Shown here one piece after another: positions 53,407 to 62,700 of a stretch of 64,000 bases of DNA. The notes beneath the pieces were generated by a model. The model saw nothing but the letters and a program-made list of their open reading frames with translations, did no database searches and was not told the origin of the DNA. Made by a program: the position numbers and the translations under genes. How positions within the stretch are numbered: position 1 is the first letter of the stretch; each line of letters begins with the position of its first letter. The DNA is from Nocardia fusca NBRC 14340 (GTDB lineage: Bacteria > Actinomycetota > Actinomycetes > Mycobacteriales > Mycobacteriaceae), in contig NZ_BDCU01000016.1 in NCBI RefSeq assembly GCF_001618425.1, positions 186,001 through 250,000 of the forward strand, in the 5' to 3' direction.

Positions 53407-54390
53407 ATGAAAGACGCATCACGCGGTAGCTCAGCGACTTTCGCCCTGCCTGCACGTATCGTTGACAGAGTGCCCGGAACAGGCCTGGACCTAACGATAG
53501 CGCGGGTATTGCAGCGGGTCGGCAGCTCTGTCGGCGACGTCGCTCGGGTACTCCACCACGACACCTCCACGACAGCGCGGCGCCTGAACGTCGGCAGGAC
53601 CACGCTGGCCCACAGCGACCGCAACCATCTGCCCAACTCTTCCGACAGTACGCATATCAAGCCTGCTTCGCACTACTCCGGCATCTACCCGGGCAGATGG
53701 AACCAGCCTCCCGTGCGCCGTGTCGAGAATGCCCCTGCCCTGATCGCGGACGAGCTCGAGCGGATTCATCGCGCCGGAGACAAAGCACGGTGGGCGAACT
53801 ATGACCCCAAGTTGTTCCGCAAGGGCTATCGAACCTTGGAGAACTGGTTGAAGACCGAGGGCCCACTCGCGCCGTTGAGCGAGCGTTTCGGCCTGAATTG
53901 CTGGGAGATGGTGGCGTACGCGGCCGCGCGTACCGGAGTCCTGGACAAGCATCAGTTGCGTGAGCTGCTCGAGTTACAGCGACGTCCGGACGGCACGTGG
54001 GATGGGGCCCACCTGGATATGTGGCTCAACCGAATGGGTGACTGGCTGATCCCGGAGGGACGCCAGGTCTACACCGGGGCTCCCGACGGGCCACGACCGC
54101 AGCGCGGCGATATCGTCATGTGGGGGCGCAACGCAGAGCATGTCGCGGTCGCCACCGGACGCACCGGGCCGGATGGCTCGCCGGAACTCTATTCCTCCTG
54201 GTACCTACCGAAATACCCCCTGGACTGGGATCCCGAGACCAGATCCTTCTCGCAGGTCGTCGATGCGGTGCAGATCACCACTGTCGATGAGCTGACCAAG
54301 GGTATGTATGCCCTGAGGAGCCCGCACGGCCGACGCTATTACGACCCGGATGTTCCGTTCGAAATCGTATTCGGTCGCGGCCGGTGGTGA
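53407..54390 (+). CDS. Papain/NlpC-like cysteine protein, possible effector
   Basis: 327 residues from ATG 53407; GTG 53470 is an equally plausible start, and ORF extension to 53233 is antisense to the NTF2-like gene. The first 90 residues are unconserved-looking and the coding quality is poorer than in the neighbours. The C-terminal part has a clear candidate catalytic site: Cys in LSERFGLNCWEMVAYAAART, Asp/Gly in PQRGDIVMWGRNAEH with His in EHVAVATGRTG, then a polar ELYSSWY. This is the Cys-His order of NlpC/P60 and CHAP-like enzymes. No signal peptide and no SH3b or LysM domain are present. It may be a peptidoglycan or protein-targeting effector. Local GC seems lower than in flanking genes, compatible with recent transfer. 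Confidence 0.6.
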   Translation: MKDASRGSSATFALPARIVDRVPGTGLDLTIARVLQRVGSSVGDVARVLHHDTSTTARRLNVGRTTLAHSDRNHLPNSSDSTHIKPASHYSGIYPGRWNQPPVRRVENAPALIADELERIHRAGDKARWANYDPKLFRKGYRTLENWLKTEGPLAPLSERFGLNCWEMVAYAAARTGVLDKHQLRELLELQRRPDGTWDGAHLDMWLNRMGDWLIPEGRQVYTGAPDGPRPQRGDIVMWGRNAEHVAVATGRTGPDGSPELYSSWYLPKYPLDWDPETRSFSQVVDAVQITTVDELTKGMYALRSPHGRRYYDPDVPFEIVFGRGRW

Positions 54391-54477
54391 ACCGTGGAAG
54401 CCCGGACCCACCGCCGTCGACCGCCCGCCCGACCTCGACTATCGGGGTCCGGAACAGCAAGCTCGGTCCGGCACGTG

Positions 54478-54855
54478 CTACCGCTGCGTGATCGCGATCC
54501 CGACCGACCCGTCCGCTCCGCGCAGCAGTTTGTGACCGCGGATCATGACCTTTCCGATCAACCCGTATTTCCGGCCCACGACCTCCCGGGCGCGCTCGGT
54601 GCCCGCCGCGTCCAGGATCTCGGCGGCGCCGGGAAGCACCTCGCCACCCTGCGTACGCCCACGGTTGTCCGAGATCTGCAGGGTGACCTCGGGGTTGCGG
54701 CGGATCCGCTTGACCTTCCAGGAGGTCGGGTTCGTCCACACCAGGAGGCGGTCGCCGTCGGGCGCCACCCAGACGGGGGTCCCGACGGGCGAGCCGTCCT
54801 TCTTATAGGTGGTCAGCGAAACATATTTGGCCTGCGCCAGCTGGTCCCAGCTCAT
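54478..54855 (-). CDS. PPOX-class F420-type protein, paralogue of the one at 28480
   Basis: 125 residues from ATG 54855. SWDQLAQAKYVSLTTYKKDG, PVGTPVWVAPDGDRLLVWTN and SWKVKRIRRNPEVTLQISDN give the split-barrel core. The block SWKVKR-x-RRNPEVTLQ is the same as in the protein at 28480-28881, with further shared positions (KYGLIGKVMIRGHKLLRG versus KYRLTGPLVVFGSVLRRG). These are paralogues of the F420-binding PPOX group, probably with different substrates. The downstream DHA2 pump gene ends 31 bp before this start on the same strand when viewed leftward, so co-transcription with the pump is possible. Confidence 0.87.
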   Translation of the reverse strand: MSWDQLAQAKYVSLTTYKKDGSPVGTPVWVAPDGDRLLVWTNPTSWKVKRIRRNPEVTLQISDNRGRTQGGEVLPGAAEILDAAGTERAREVVGRKYGLIGKVMIRGHKLLRGADGSVGIAITQR

Positions 54856-54886
54856 TGCTACACGGTAGGCCGACAGCGGTCGCGCG

Positions 54887-56365
54887 TCACGGATTGCGGG
54901 CCGGGATTTCCTCGGCCGCCGGTTCTTCGCTGCCGGCCGGTCGTGGACGGGCCCGCAGGACGAGCGCGCCGAGGAGGGCGGCCGCCGCAGTGAATCCGGC
55001 ACCCACCCACGCTCCTGTCGACATCGCGTCGGTGAACGCCATCTTCGCGACCTCGGAGTATCCGAGTTCGAATGCCGCGCCGATGGATTCCCGGGCGGCC
55101 GGGGGCGCGTCGGCCGGCATTCGCGCGGTGAAGACGCCGGCCAGCACACTGCCCAGGATGGCGATACTCAACGCCATACCCACCTGCTGCAGAGTGTCGT
55201 TGAGGGCCGCGCCGACGCCCGCGTGCCGCAGCGGTATGGCGTTCATGATGGCGGTGTAGGCGGCCGGTCCGGCCAGGCCCCCGCCGATCCCCATGACCAG
55301 CATGCCGGCCAGTACCCACAGATAGCCGGCGCCGATGGCCAGGATCGCGAAGGCGGCGGCCATGACCGACAATCCCGCCACGACCAGCGTCTTGTTCGCG
55401 AGGTTCTTGCCCAGGGTCGCACCGAGGCCGTTGCACACCGCGCCGGCCAAGGCATAGGGCAGCAGTGCGAGACCGGCTTTCATCGGCCCGTAGCCGAGGA
55501 CGAATTGCAGGTACTGGGTGAGCATCAGCATGACCGCGCCCATCCCGAACACCATCAGCAGCACGGTGGCGCAGGTGCCGGTGAAATCGCGGTTCGCGAA
55601 CAGTCCCAGGGGCAGCATCGGATGCTCCTGCCGACGCTCCCACAGCACGAAGGCGGCGGCGGAGACGACCGCCAGGATCAGCATCGGGAGGTTCCATTCG
55701 CGCTCGATGATCAGGTACACGGTCGAGGCGAGCGCGACAATCGACAGCACCACCCCCAGCGCATCGATCGGGCGCTGTTCACCGGTGGTCTCCGGCATCA
55801 GCACCAGGGCGGCGGCGATCGCCAGCACGGCCACCGGAATGTTCAGCAGGAATACCGAACCCCACCAGTAGTGCTGCAGCAGCAGACCGCCCAGCGTCGG
55901 ACCGGCGACGATACCGAGGATCGACACCGTGGACCAGGCGGCCAGCGCCATCCGGCGTTCGCTCTCGTCGAAGGTGGTCATCAGGATCGACAGCGTCGAG
56001 GGCATCAGCAGGGCACCGCCCACACCCATGACGGCCCGGGCGGCGACCACCTGCCAGGGTTCGGCGGCCAGGACCGCGGCCAGTGAACCCACCCCCAGCA
56101 CGATCAGGCCGAGGATCAGCATCAACCGGCGGCCGAACCGGTCGGACAGGCTGCCCGCGGTGAGCAGCAGACCGGCGAAGACCAGCACGTAGGAATCCAG
56201 GATCCACTGGATATCGGAAGGTGTCGCGTCGAGTTCCCGGATCAGCGAGGGGATCGCGATGGTGAGCACAGTGCTGTCGATCATCAGCACCAGCAACGCG
56301 AGGCACAACGCGGCGAGGATCAGCCATCGGCGGGGATCTCGTACAGTGTTCGATTCCACTCGCAC
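54887..56365 (-). CDS. DHA2 family MFS drug transporter (14 TM, EmrB/QacA type)
   Basis: 492 residues from GTG 56365 (GTG 56359 also possible). Fourteen hydrophobic helices are visible. Motif A is LLLTAGSLSDRFGRRLMLIL, motif C is STVSILGIVAGPTLGGLLL, and D1 is VLMIDSTVLTIAIPSLI; all are typical of DHA2 pumps. The frame continues upstream to 57151, but that part is antisense to the TetR gene. No ribosome site precedes the start, so the transcript may be leaderless, with the start codon lying inside the TetR operator. Expected to export drugs or a metabolite and to be repressed by the divergent TetR protein. Confidence 0.92.
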   Translation of the reverse strand: MRVESNTVRDPRRWLILAALCLALLVLMIDSTVLTIAIPSLIRELDATPSDIQWILDSYVLVFAGLLLTAGSLSDRFGRRLMLILGLIVLGVGSLAAVLAAEPWQVVAARAVMGVGGALLMPSTLSILMTTFDESERRMALAAWSTVSILGIVAGPTLGGLLLQHYWWGSVFLLNIPVAVLAIAAALVLMPETTGEQRPIDALGVVLSIVALASTVYLIIEREWNLPMLILAVVSAAAFVLWERRQEHPMLPLGLFANRDFTGTCATVLLMVFGMGAVMLMLTQYLQFVLGYGPMKAGLALLPYALAGAVCNGLGATLGKNLANKTLVVAGLSVMAAAFAILAIGAGYLWVLAGMLVMGIGGGLAGPAAYTAIMNAIPLRHAGVGAALNDTLQQVGMALSIAILGSVLAGVFTARMPADAPPAARESIGAAFELGYSEVAKMAFTDAMSTGAWVGAGFTAAAALLGALVLRARPRPAGSEEPAAEEIPARNP

Positions 56366-56397
56366 AACGTACGACAAAATCGAACACTGTGCGAGTG
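56343..56397. promoter_or_regulatory. Composite inverted-repeat operator between the DHA2 pump and TetR genes
   Basis: ACAGTGTTCGATT (56343-56355) is the exact reverse complement of AATCGAACACTGT (56378-56390), and CACTCGCACA (56357-56366) that of TGTGCGAGTG (56388-56397). The two repeats interlock: left arms adjacent, right arms overlapping. The element covers the pump start codon and ends 16 bp before the TetR GTG. It is the evident TetR binding region. Confidence 0.75.
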
Positions 56398-56413
56398 CGG
56401 TTAGGATCGAACT

Positions 56414-57160
56414 GTGACCGAGCAGTTCAGAAGTGTGTGGACCCGTGCACCCCGCCGGACCAGGACCTCGGGCCTGAGCCGCGACCAGATCGTGCGCGCC
56501 GCGGTGGCCGTCCTGGACGCGGAGGGTCTCGACGCGCTCAGCATGCGCAGACTCGGCGCCGAACTCGGGGCGGGCGCCACCAGCCTGTACTGGCACGTCG
56601 CGAACAAGAACGAACTTCTCGAACTGGCCCTGGACGAGATCTGGGGTTCGATCGACGACGGCGGGCTGGAATCCGCCTCCGGCCTGCGCGAACTGCTCAG
56701 CACCTTCGCCTACAACTTCCGCGGTGCCCTGCTGTCGCATCCGTGGTCGGCGACGCTCATCGGCCGGATACCCAGTGTCGGCCCGCAGGCCTTCCGGCTG
56801 ACCGAGCGGCTGCGCCGGGCGTTCACCGAAGCGGGTTTCCGGGGCTTCGACGTCTACCTGGCCAGTGGCACCGTCACCAGTTTCGTCCTCGGCCAGGTCG
56901 TGCCGCTGATCGCGATGGAGAAGGCCCACGGCGGCCCCGTGGACAGTGGCCAGGTGATGCGCATACTGGACGAACTCAGCGTCGACTATCCCCAGATGCG
57001 CGCCGATTACCGGACGCTCATGCCCGAGGATTCCGCGGTAGGCAATGCGCTCGGCTTCGATTTCGGGCTGCTGTGCCTGCTGGACGGGTTGGAGGCCCGG
57101 CTGCGCGCCCAGCAACCCGCGCCGCCCACGGACGTGGACGAATCCCACCACCGTCGCTGA
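56414..57160 (+). CDS. TetR-family repressor, TetR_C type
   Basis: 248 residues from GTG 56414 (TAGGATC site). The HTH is LSRDQIVRAAVAVLDAEGLD and LSMRRLGAELGAGATSLYWHVANKNELLELA, the classical tetracycline-repressor form with LYWHV. The C-terminal part is long and helical as in true TetR-like drug sensors. Divergent orientation to the DHA2 pump plus the interlocked operator indicates a drug-responsive repressor-pump pair. Confidence 0.93.
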   Translation: MTEQFRSVWTRAPRRTRTSGLSRDQIVRAAVAVLDAEGLDALSMRRLGAELGAGATSLYWHVANKNELLELALDEIWGSIDDGGLESASGLRELLSTFAYNFRGALLSHPWSATLIGRIPSVGPQAFRLTERLRRAFTEAGFRGFDVYLASGTVTSFVLGQVVPLIAMEKAHGGPVDSGQVMRILDELSVDYPQMRADYRTLMPEDSAVGNALGFDFGLLCLLDGLEARLRAQQPAPPTDVDESHHRR

Positions 57161-57295
57161 CGCCCGACGAGCCGCAACCGGCAGGCCGGCGCAAGCGCAC
57201 GATCGGTGGCCTACGACACACAGCTGCTCTGTTACGGAGTTCGAATCGCCGGCGTCTTGTGTTCGTCCGTTTCACGACGAAACAAGGAGCCGACC

Positions 57296-58063
57296 ATGAG
57301 CGAGCAGACCACCGGCAGGAAAGTCGCACTGATCACCGGCGCGAACAAAGGGATCGGGCGGGGGGCCGCCGAACAACTCGCTGCGCTGGGTACGACTGTC
57401 GTGCTCGGCGCCAGAGATCCGCGGCGGGGTGAGGAGGCCGCGGCGGCGCTGCGCGCGGCGGGTGGTGACGTACATGCTGTTGTCCTGGACGTCACAGACC
57501 CGGCCGGAGTCGCGGGGGCGGCGGAACAGATCGGGGATCGTTTCGGCCGTCTCGACGTGTTGATCAACAATGCCGGAATCACCGGCTCCGGACAGATCTC
57601 GCCGCAGGACGCCTACGATCAGGTACCCAGTACTGTCGATCTGCAGATGGTCCGGGCGGTGTTCGAGACCAATGTGTTCGGGGTGATCGCGGTGACCAAC
57701 GCGATGCTGCCGCTGTTGCGGCGGTCGCCGGCGCCGCGCATCGTGAATGTGAGCAGCCATGCCGCCTCGCTGACTCTTATCAGCGATCCGGACGGGCCTT
57801 TCGCGGGACTGTTGCCCTCGGCCGCCTACAACCCCTCCAAGTCCGCGCTGGCGGCGCTGACCGTGAACTACGCCAACGAACTGCGCAAGGACGGCTTTCT
57901 CGTCAATGCCGCCTGCCCGGGCTACGTCGATACGGACAGCAACAACCACACCGGGTTCCGCACGGTCGCGCAGGGCGCCGCGGTGCTGGTGCGCCTGGCC
58001 ACCCTCGGCGTCGACGGGCCGACGGCGGGCATGTTCGGCGATGAGGGCCCCGTGCCCTGGTGA
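57296..58063 (+). CDS. Short-chain dehydrogenase/reductase
   Basis: 255 residues from ATG 57296 with AAGGAG upstream; an in-frame extension to 57206 is rejected. The Rossmann glycine motif is ALITGANKGIGRGAAEQLAA (TGxxxGxG), followed by LINNAG. The catalytic Ser is in IVNVSSHAAS and the Tyr-Lys in SAAYNPSKSALAA. NADP preference is suggested by the GANKGIGR form and the Arg in GARDPRR. It resembles plant-salutaridine/carbonyl reductase-like SDRs that have a longer loop before the catalytic Tyr. It lies downstream of tetR in the same direction and may be part of the same unit. Confidence 0.92.
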   Translation: MSEQTTGRKVALITGANKGIGRGAAEQLAALGTTVVLGARDPRRGEEAAAALRAAGGDVHAVVLDVTDPAGVAGAAEQIGDRFGRLDVLINNAGITGSGQISPQDAYDQVPSTVDLQMVRAVFETNVFGVIAVTNAMLPLLRRSPAPRIVNVSSHAASLTLISDPDGPFAGLLPSAAYNPSKSALAALTVNYANELRKDGFLVNAACPGYVDTDSNNHTGFRTVAQGAAVLVRLATLGVDGPTAGMFGDEGPVPW

Positions 58064-58080
58064 AGACGGGTCGGCCGATT

Positions 58081-58107
58081 CGAGAGCCCGCACAGGGCGG
58101 GCTCTCG
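58081..58107 (+). terminator. Terminator hairpin after the SDR gene
   Basis: CGAGAGCCCGC-ACAGG-GCGGGCTCTCG: an 11-bp perfect stem with a 5-nt loop begins 17 bp after the stop. Strong structure, little U-run. Confidence 0.7.
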
Positions 58108-58233
58108 ATACCATTCCGGTGATCTCCCGGGGCTTGCGGCCGAGGACGTTTCTGTCCGCAAGCCCCACCGAGACCCGGTCGGAGGATACCGACCGGCAAC
58201 GATCGAAATCCCGTATGCCATGGACGGAGATCT

Positions 58234-58998
58234 GTGACCGACGAAATGTTCCTCGCCCACGTCGCCGGCCGGTTGGCCGGCCTGCCGACGGTGCACGCGG
58301 TCACCCTCGGTGGATCACGCGCACAGGGCACCCACACACCGGACAGCGACTGGGACTTCGCCGTCTACTACCGGGGCGCCTTCGACCCGGCGGATCTGCG
58401 CGCCGTCGGCTGGGCGGGCGAGGTCTCCGAGGTCGGCGGCTGGGGCGGAGGCGTTTTCAACGGCGGAGCCTGGCTCGTGATCGACGACCGGCACGTAGAC
58501 GTCCACTACCGTGACCTCGACGTCGTCGAACACGAACTCGCCGAGGCCCGGCAGGGTCGCTTCCATTGGGAGCCGCTGATGTTCCACCTCGCGGGTATCC
58601 CCAGTTACCTCGTGGTCGCCGAACTCGCCGTCAACCAGGTACTGCACGGCACACTGCCCTGCCCCACCTACCCGGGTGCACTGCGCCGCGCGGCTCCGCC
58701 GATATGGCGGGATCGGGCGACCATGACACTGCACTATGCGCGAAACGCATACGTCCGACGCGGACAGGCGACAGAAGTCGCCGGCGCGCTGGCCACCGCC
58801 GCCGTACAGACGGCACACGCGGTGCTGGCGGCTCGCGGTGAGTGGGTCACCAACGAGAAGCGACTACTGGAACGTGCCGGGCTACGGTCCGTCGACGAGA
58901 TCGTGGGCGGGCTGACGACCGACCCGGCGGTACTCGCCCGGGCGGTCGACGCGGCCCGGGAGCTGTTCGTCACCGTGTCGGCGGGCGACGCCGCCTGA
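58234..58998 (+). CDS. Nucleotidyltransferase-fold protein (MNT/KNT-like)
   Basis: 254 residues from GTG 58234 (GGAG site). The nucleotidyltransferase signature is complete: VTLGGSRAQGTHTPDSDWDF (G-S-x10-D-x-D), with a further Asp in RHVDVHYRDLD. The C-terminal half is helical (about 120-250), similar to a substrate-binding or aminoglycoside nucleotidyltransferase-type domain. It may adenylylate a small molecule or a protein, and no HEPN toxin partner is present. Fairly isolated, with a hairpin terminator upstream. Confidence 0.85.
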   Translation: MTDEMFLAHVAGRLAGLPTVHAVTLGGSRAQGTHTPDSDWDFAVYYRGAFDPADLRAVGWAGEVSEVGGWGGGVFNGGAWLVIDDRHVDVHYRDLDVVEHELAEARQGRFHWEPLMFHLAGIPSYLVVAELAVNQVLHGTLPCPTYPGALRRAAPPIWRDRATMTLHYARNAYVRRGQATEVAGALATAAVQTAHAVLAARGEWVTNEKRLLERAGLRSVDEIVGGLTTDPAVLARAVDAARELFVTVSAGDAA

Positions 58999-59022
58999 CC
59001 GTCCTCGGGTCACGATGCGGTC

Positions 59023-59058
59023 TCGGCAAGATCGAACATCACATGTTCGGCAAGATCG
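59023..59058. repeat. Direct repeat overlapping an inverted repeat upstream of the secreted protein gene
   Basis: TCGGCAAGATCG occurs at 59023-59034 and 59047-59058. The inverted repeat GAACAT-CAC-ATGTTC (59034-59048) lies exactly between and shares bases with both. The composite suggests a protein-binding site in the 237-bp gap before 59236. Confidence 0.5.
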
Positions 59059-59235
59059 GTTTCCCGGGATGCGTCGGCGACCACGGGGCTTCTAGGCTCG
59101 CGGAGGGCCGCCACTCCCCCCGTGACCAGACCGCGGCCCGCCCGGCGCCCGAGCGACGCCGACCGCTTCGACCGGCCAACGGCGTGCCGGCACCGCCAGG
59201 GCGCCCCGAGCGCCGACGACTCCGAAGGACCCACT

Positions 59236-59727
59236 GTGAAAAAGACCGTCCTGGCCGCCGCTGCCGTCGTTCTCCCGCTCATCTCCGCCACCGCCGCCGG
59301 CGCCGAACCGGTCCCGGTGATCCCCGAACCGCCGATTGCGGCCGAGCAGGATCCGGTGCCTTCCGGACCGCTCGGCACCACGTTCCCGGTCCGTACCGGC
59401 GGCGATATGGCCGTGACGATCGCCCCCGCCGACGCGGTGGTCGAGCCGCGCGCCGACGGCCGGCGGGTGCTGGTCTACGACCTGACCGCCGAACAGACGG
59501 CGGGCAACCCCTACTTCCTGCCGACACTCGACCTGCGCATGGTGACCGCCGACGGGACGACGGTGTATCCGCTCACCGATGTCCCCGGCGAATACCCGGC
59601 CGGGTTCCTCGAGCCGGGACAGCCCCGCCACGGGCTGGTGGCCTTCGGCATCGACCAGCAGCAGACACCGGACCGGATCATCTTCGCCACCAGCGACTAT
59701 TTCGTGCAGAGCAGCTGGACCCTCTGA
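59236..59727 (+). CDS. Secreted protein, possibly MPT63-like beta-sandwich
   Basis: 163 residues from GTG 59236 (GAAGGA site). The signal peptide is MKKTVLAAAAVVLPLISATA with a probable cleavage after AGA. The mature part is beta-rich: VRTGGDMAVTIAPADAVVEP, VLVYDLTAEQTAGNPYFLPT, ADGTTVYPLTDV and HGLVAFGI. This is reminiscent of MPT63/DUF1942 immunoglobulin-like secreted antigens of mycolata, but identity is not certain. The gene is convergent with cobN (13-bp gap). Confidence 0.75.
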   Translation: MKKTVLAAAAVVLPLISATAAGAEPVPVIPEPPIAAEQDPVPSGPLGTTFPVRTGGDMAVTIAPADAVVEPRADGRRVLVYDLTAEQTAGNPYFLPTLDLRMVTADGTTVYPLTDVPGEYPAGFLEPGQPRHGLVAFGIDQQQTPDRIIFATSDYFVQSSWTL

Positions 59728-59740
59728 CCCGTCCCGGCGG

Positions 59741-62700
59741 CTACTCGAGTTCGCCCTCGGTCTCCAGGTACACCTGGCGCAGCCGATCCAGCGTCTCCCG
59801 CTCGGGGCTCGCCCACATCCCGCGTTCGGCCGCCTCCAGCAGACGTTCGGCGATACCGTGCAGCGCCCACGGATTGGATTGCTCCATGAACTTGCGGTTC
59901 GTCTCGTCGAACACATAGCTCTCGGACAGCTTCTCGTACATCCAGTCGGCGATCACATCGGTGGTCGCGTCGTAGCCGAACAGGTAGTCCACCGTGGCCG
60001 CCATCTCGAAGGCGCCCTTGTAGCCGTGCCGGCGCATGGCCTCGAGCCAGCGCGGATTGACCACCCGGGCCCGGAACACGCGCGTGGTCTCCTCCGACAG
60101 CGTGCGGGTGCGGACGGCATCCGGGCGGGTGCTGTCGCCGATATAGGCTTCCGGATTCTTCCCCGTCAGGGCACGCACCGTGGCGACCATCCCGCCGTGG
60201 TACTGGAAGTAGTCGTCGGAGTCGGCGATATCGTGCTCGCGGGTATCGGTGTTCTTCGCGGCCACCGCGATCCGGCGGTACGCGGTACGCATATCGTCGG
60301 CCGCCGGGGCGCCGTCGAGGTCGCGCCCGTAGGCGTAGCCGCCCCAGGTGGTGTAGACCTGCGCGAGATCGTCGTCGGTGCGCCAGCTCTTGGAATCGAT
60401 CAGCTGGAGCAGCCCCGCGCCGTAGGTGCCCGGTTTCGACCCGAAGATACGGGTGGTGGCCCGGCGCTCGTCACCGTGCTCGGCGAGATCGGCGCGGGTG
60501 TGGGCGCGGACATAGTTGGTCTCCGCGGGTTCGTCGAGGTCGGCCACGAGCCGGACCGCGTCGTCGAGCAGCGCCAGCACGTGCGGGAAGGCGTCGCGGA
60601 AGAATCCGCTGATCCGTACCGTCACGTCCACGCGCGGCCGGCCCAGTTCCGCGGGATCGATCACCTCGAGGGTGGTGACCCGGCGGCTGGCCTCGTCCCA
60701 GACCGGGCGCACCCCGAGCAGAGCGAGTACCTCGGCGATATCGTCACCGGAGGTGCGCATGGCCGAGGTGCCCCATACCGACAGACCCACCGAGCGCGGA
60801 TATTCGCCGTGGTCGGCCCGATAGCGTTCGAGCAGTGATTCGGCCATGGCCTGCCCGGTTTCCCAGGCCAGCCGCGACGGTACGGCCTTCGGGTCGACGG
60901 AGTAGAAGTTCCGGCCGGTCGGCAGCACGTTGATCAGGCCGCGCAGCGGCGAACCACTCGGGCCGGCGGGGATGAAACCGCCGTTCAGCGCGTGCAGTAC
61001 GCGGTCGATCTCGACCCCGGTCCCGCGCAATCGCGGCACCACCTCGGTCGCGGCGAACCGCAGCACCGCGGCGACCGCCGCGCGATCTCCGCCGGCCGTT
61101 TCGAACAGTTCCGCGTGCTCGTCGACGAGCCCGTCCACGGCCTCGGGGGCCCACCCGGTGGCCTGCAACGCGACGATCAGTTCCCGGGCGCGCGCCTCCA
61201 CCGTATCGACCCGCTCCCGCGCCTCCCCACCGGATTCGCTGAGCCCCAGCGCTTCCCGCAGCCCCGGCACCGACACCTCCCCGCCCCACAACTGCCGGGC
61301 CCGCAGCATGGCCAGGACCAGGTCGACCTCGCCGTCACCGGCCGGAGCGCGGCCGAGAATATGCAGGCCGTCGCGGATTTGGACATCCTTGATCTCGCAC
61401 AGCCAGCCGTCGACGTGCAGCAGCATATCGTCGAAGGATTCCTCGTCCGGGCGTTCGGCCAGCCCCAGATCGTGGTCCATCTTCGCGGCCCGCATGAGCG
61501 TCCAGATCTGCTGCCGGATGGCGGGCAGTTTGGCCGGGTCCAGCGCGGAGATGTTCGCGTGCTCGTCGAGCAACTGTTCGAGACGGGAGATATCGCCATA
61601 ACTCTCGGCACGCGCCATCGGCGGGATCAGATGATCCACCAGGGTGGCGTGGGCACGGCGTTTGGCCTGGGTACCCTCCCCCGGATCGTTCACCAGGAAC
61701 GGGTAGATCAGCGGCAGGTCCCCCAGGGCGGCATCGGTACCGCACGCCGCGGACATGCCCAGGGTCTTGCCGGGCAGCCACTCCAGGTTGCCGTGCTTAC
61801 CCAGATGCACCATCGCGTCCGCGCCGAAACCCCCGGACGCGGGCTCGGTGGACAGCCACCGGTAGGCGGCGAGGTAGTGGTGGCTCGGCGGGAGATCGGG
61901 GTCGTGGTAGATGGCGACCGGGTTCTCGCCGAAACCGCGCGGCGGCTGCACCATGAGCACCACATTGCCGAACCGCAGGGCGGCGATGACGATTTCGCCA
62001 CGCGGGTCGGCGGAGCGGTCCACATAGAGCTCACCCGGGGGCGGCCCCCACGCCTCGACGACAGCGGTGCGCAGCTCCTCGGGCAGCGTGTCGAACCAGG
62101 CGGTGTAGACCTGGGCGCCGATCCGTACCGGGTTGCCCTCGAGCTGTTCGGCGGTGAGCCAGTCGGGATCCTGCCCACCGGCGGCGATCAGCGCGTGCAT
62201 CAGCGCGTCGCCGTCGCGTTCCTCCAGGCCCGGGACCTCACCCGCGGCGCCTAGATCGTATCCGGCGGCACGCAATTCGGTGAGCAGCGCGATAGCGCTG
62301 GCGGGCGTATCCAGCCCGACGGCGTTACCGATACGGGCGTGTTTGGTCGGGTAGGCCGACAGCATGAGTGCCAGGCGTTTGCGGCCGGCGGGGATATACC
62401 GCAGCCGTGCGTGCCGCACCGCGATCCCGGCGACCCGGGCGGCGCGTTCGGCGTCGGGCACGTAGGTGGACAGTCCGTCCTCGTCGAACTCCTTGAAGGA
62501 GAACGGCACCGTGACGATCCGGCCGTCGAACTCCGGGACCGCGACCTGGGTCGCCACGTCCAGCGGGGACAGCCCGTCGTCGTTGGCCGCCCACTGCGCG
62601 CGGCCACTGGTCAGGCACAGGCCCTGCAGGATCGGTACATCCAGTTCGGCCAGCGCGCCGATATCCCACGCCTCGTCGTCACCGCCCGCCGCGGCCAGCG

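Noticed and set aside
60992..62254. 420-codon plus-strand frame within cobN
   Set aside because: Antisense to conserved CobN blocks and without family similarity.
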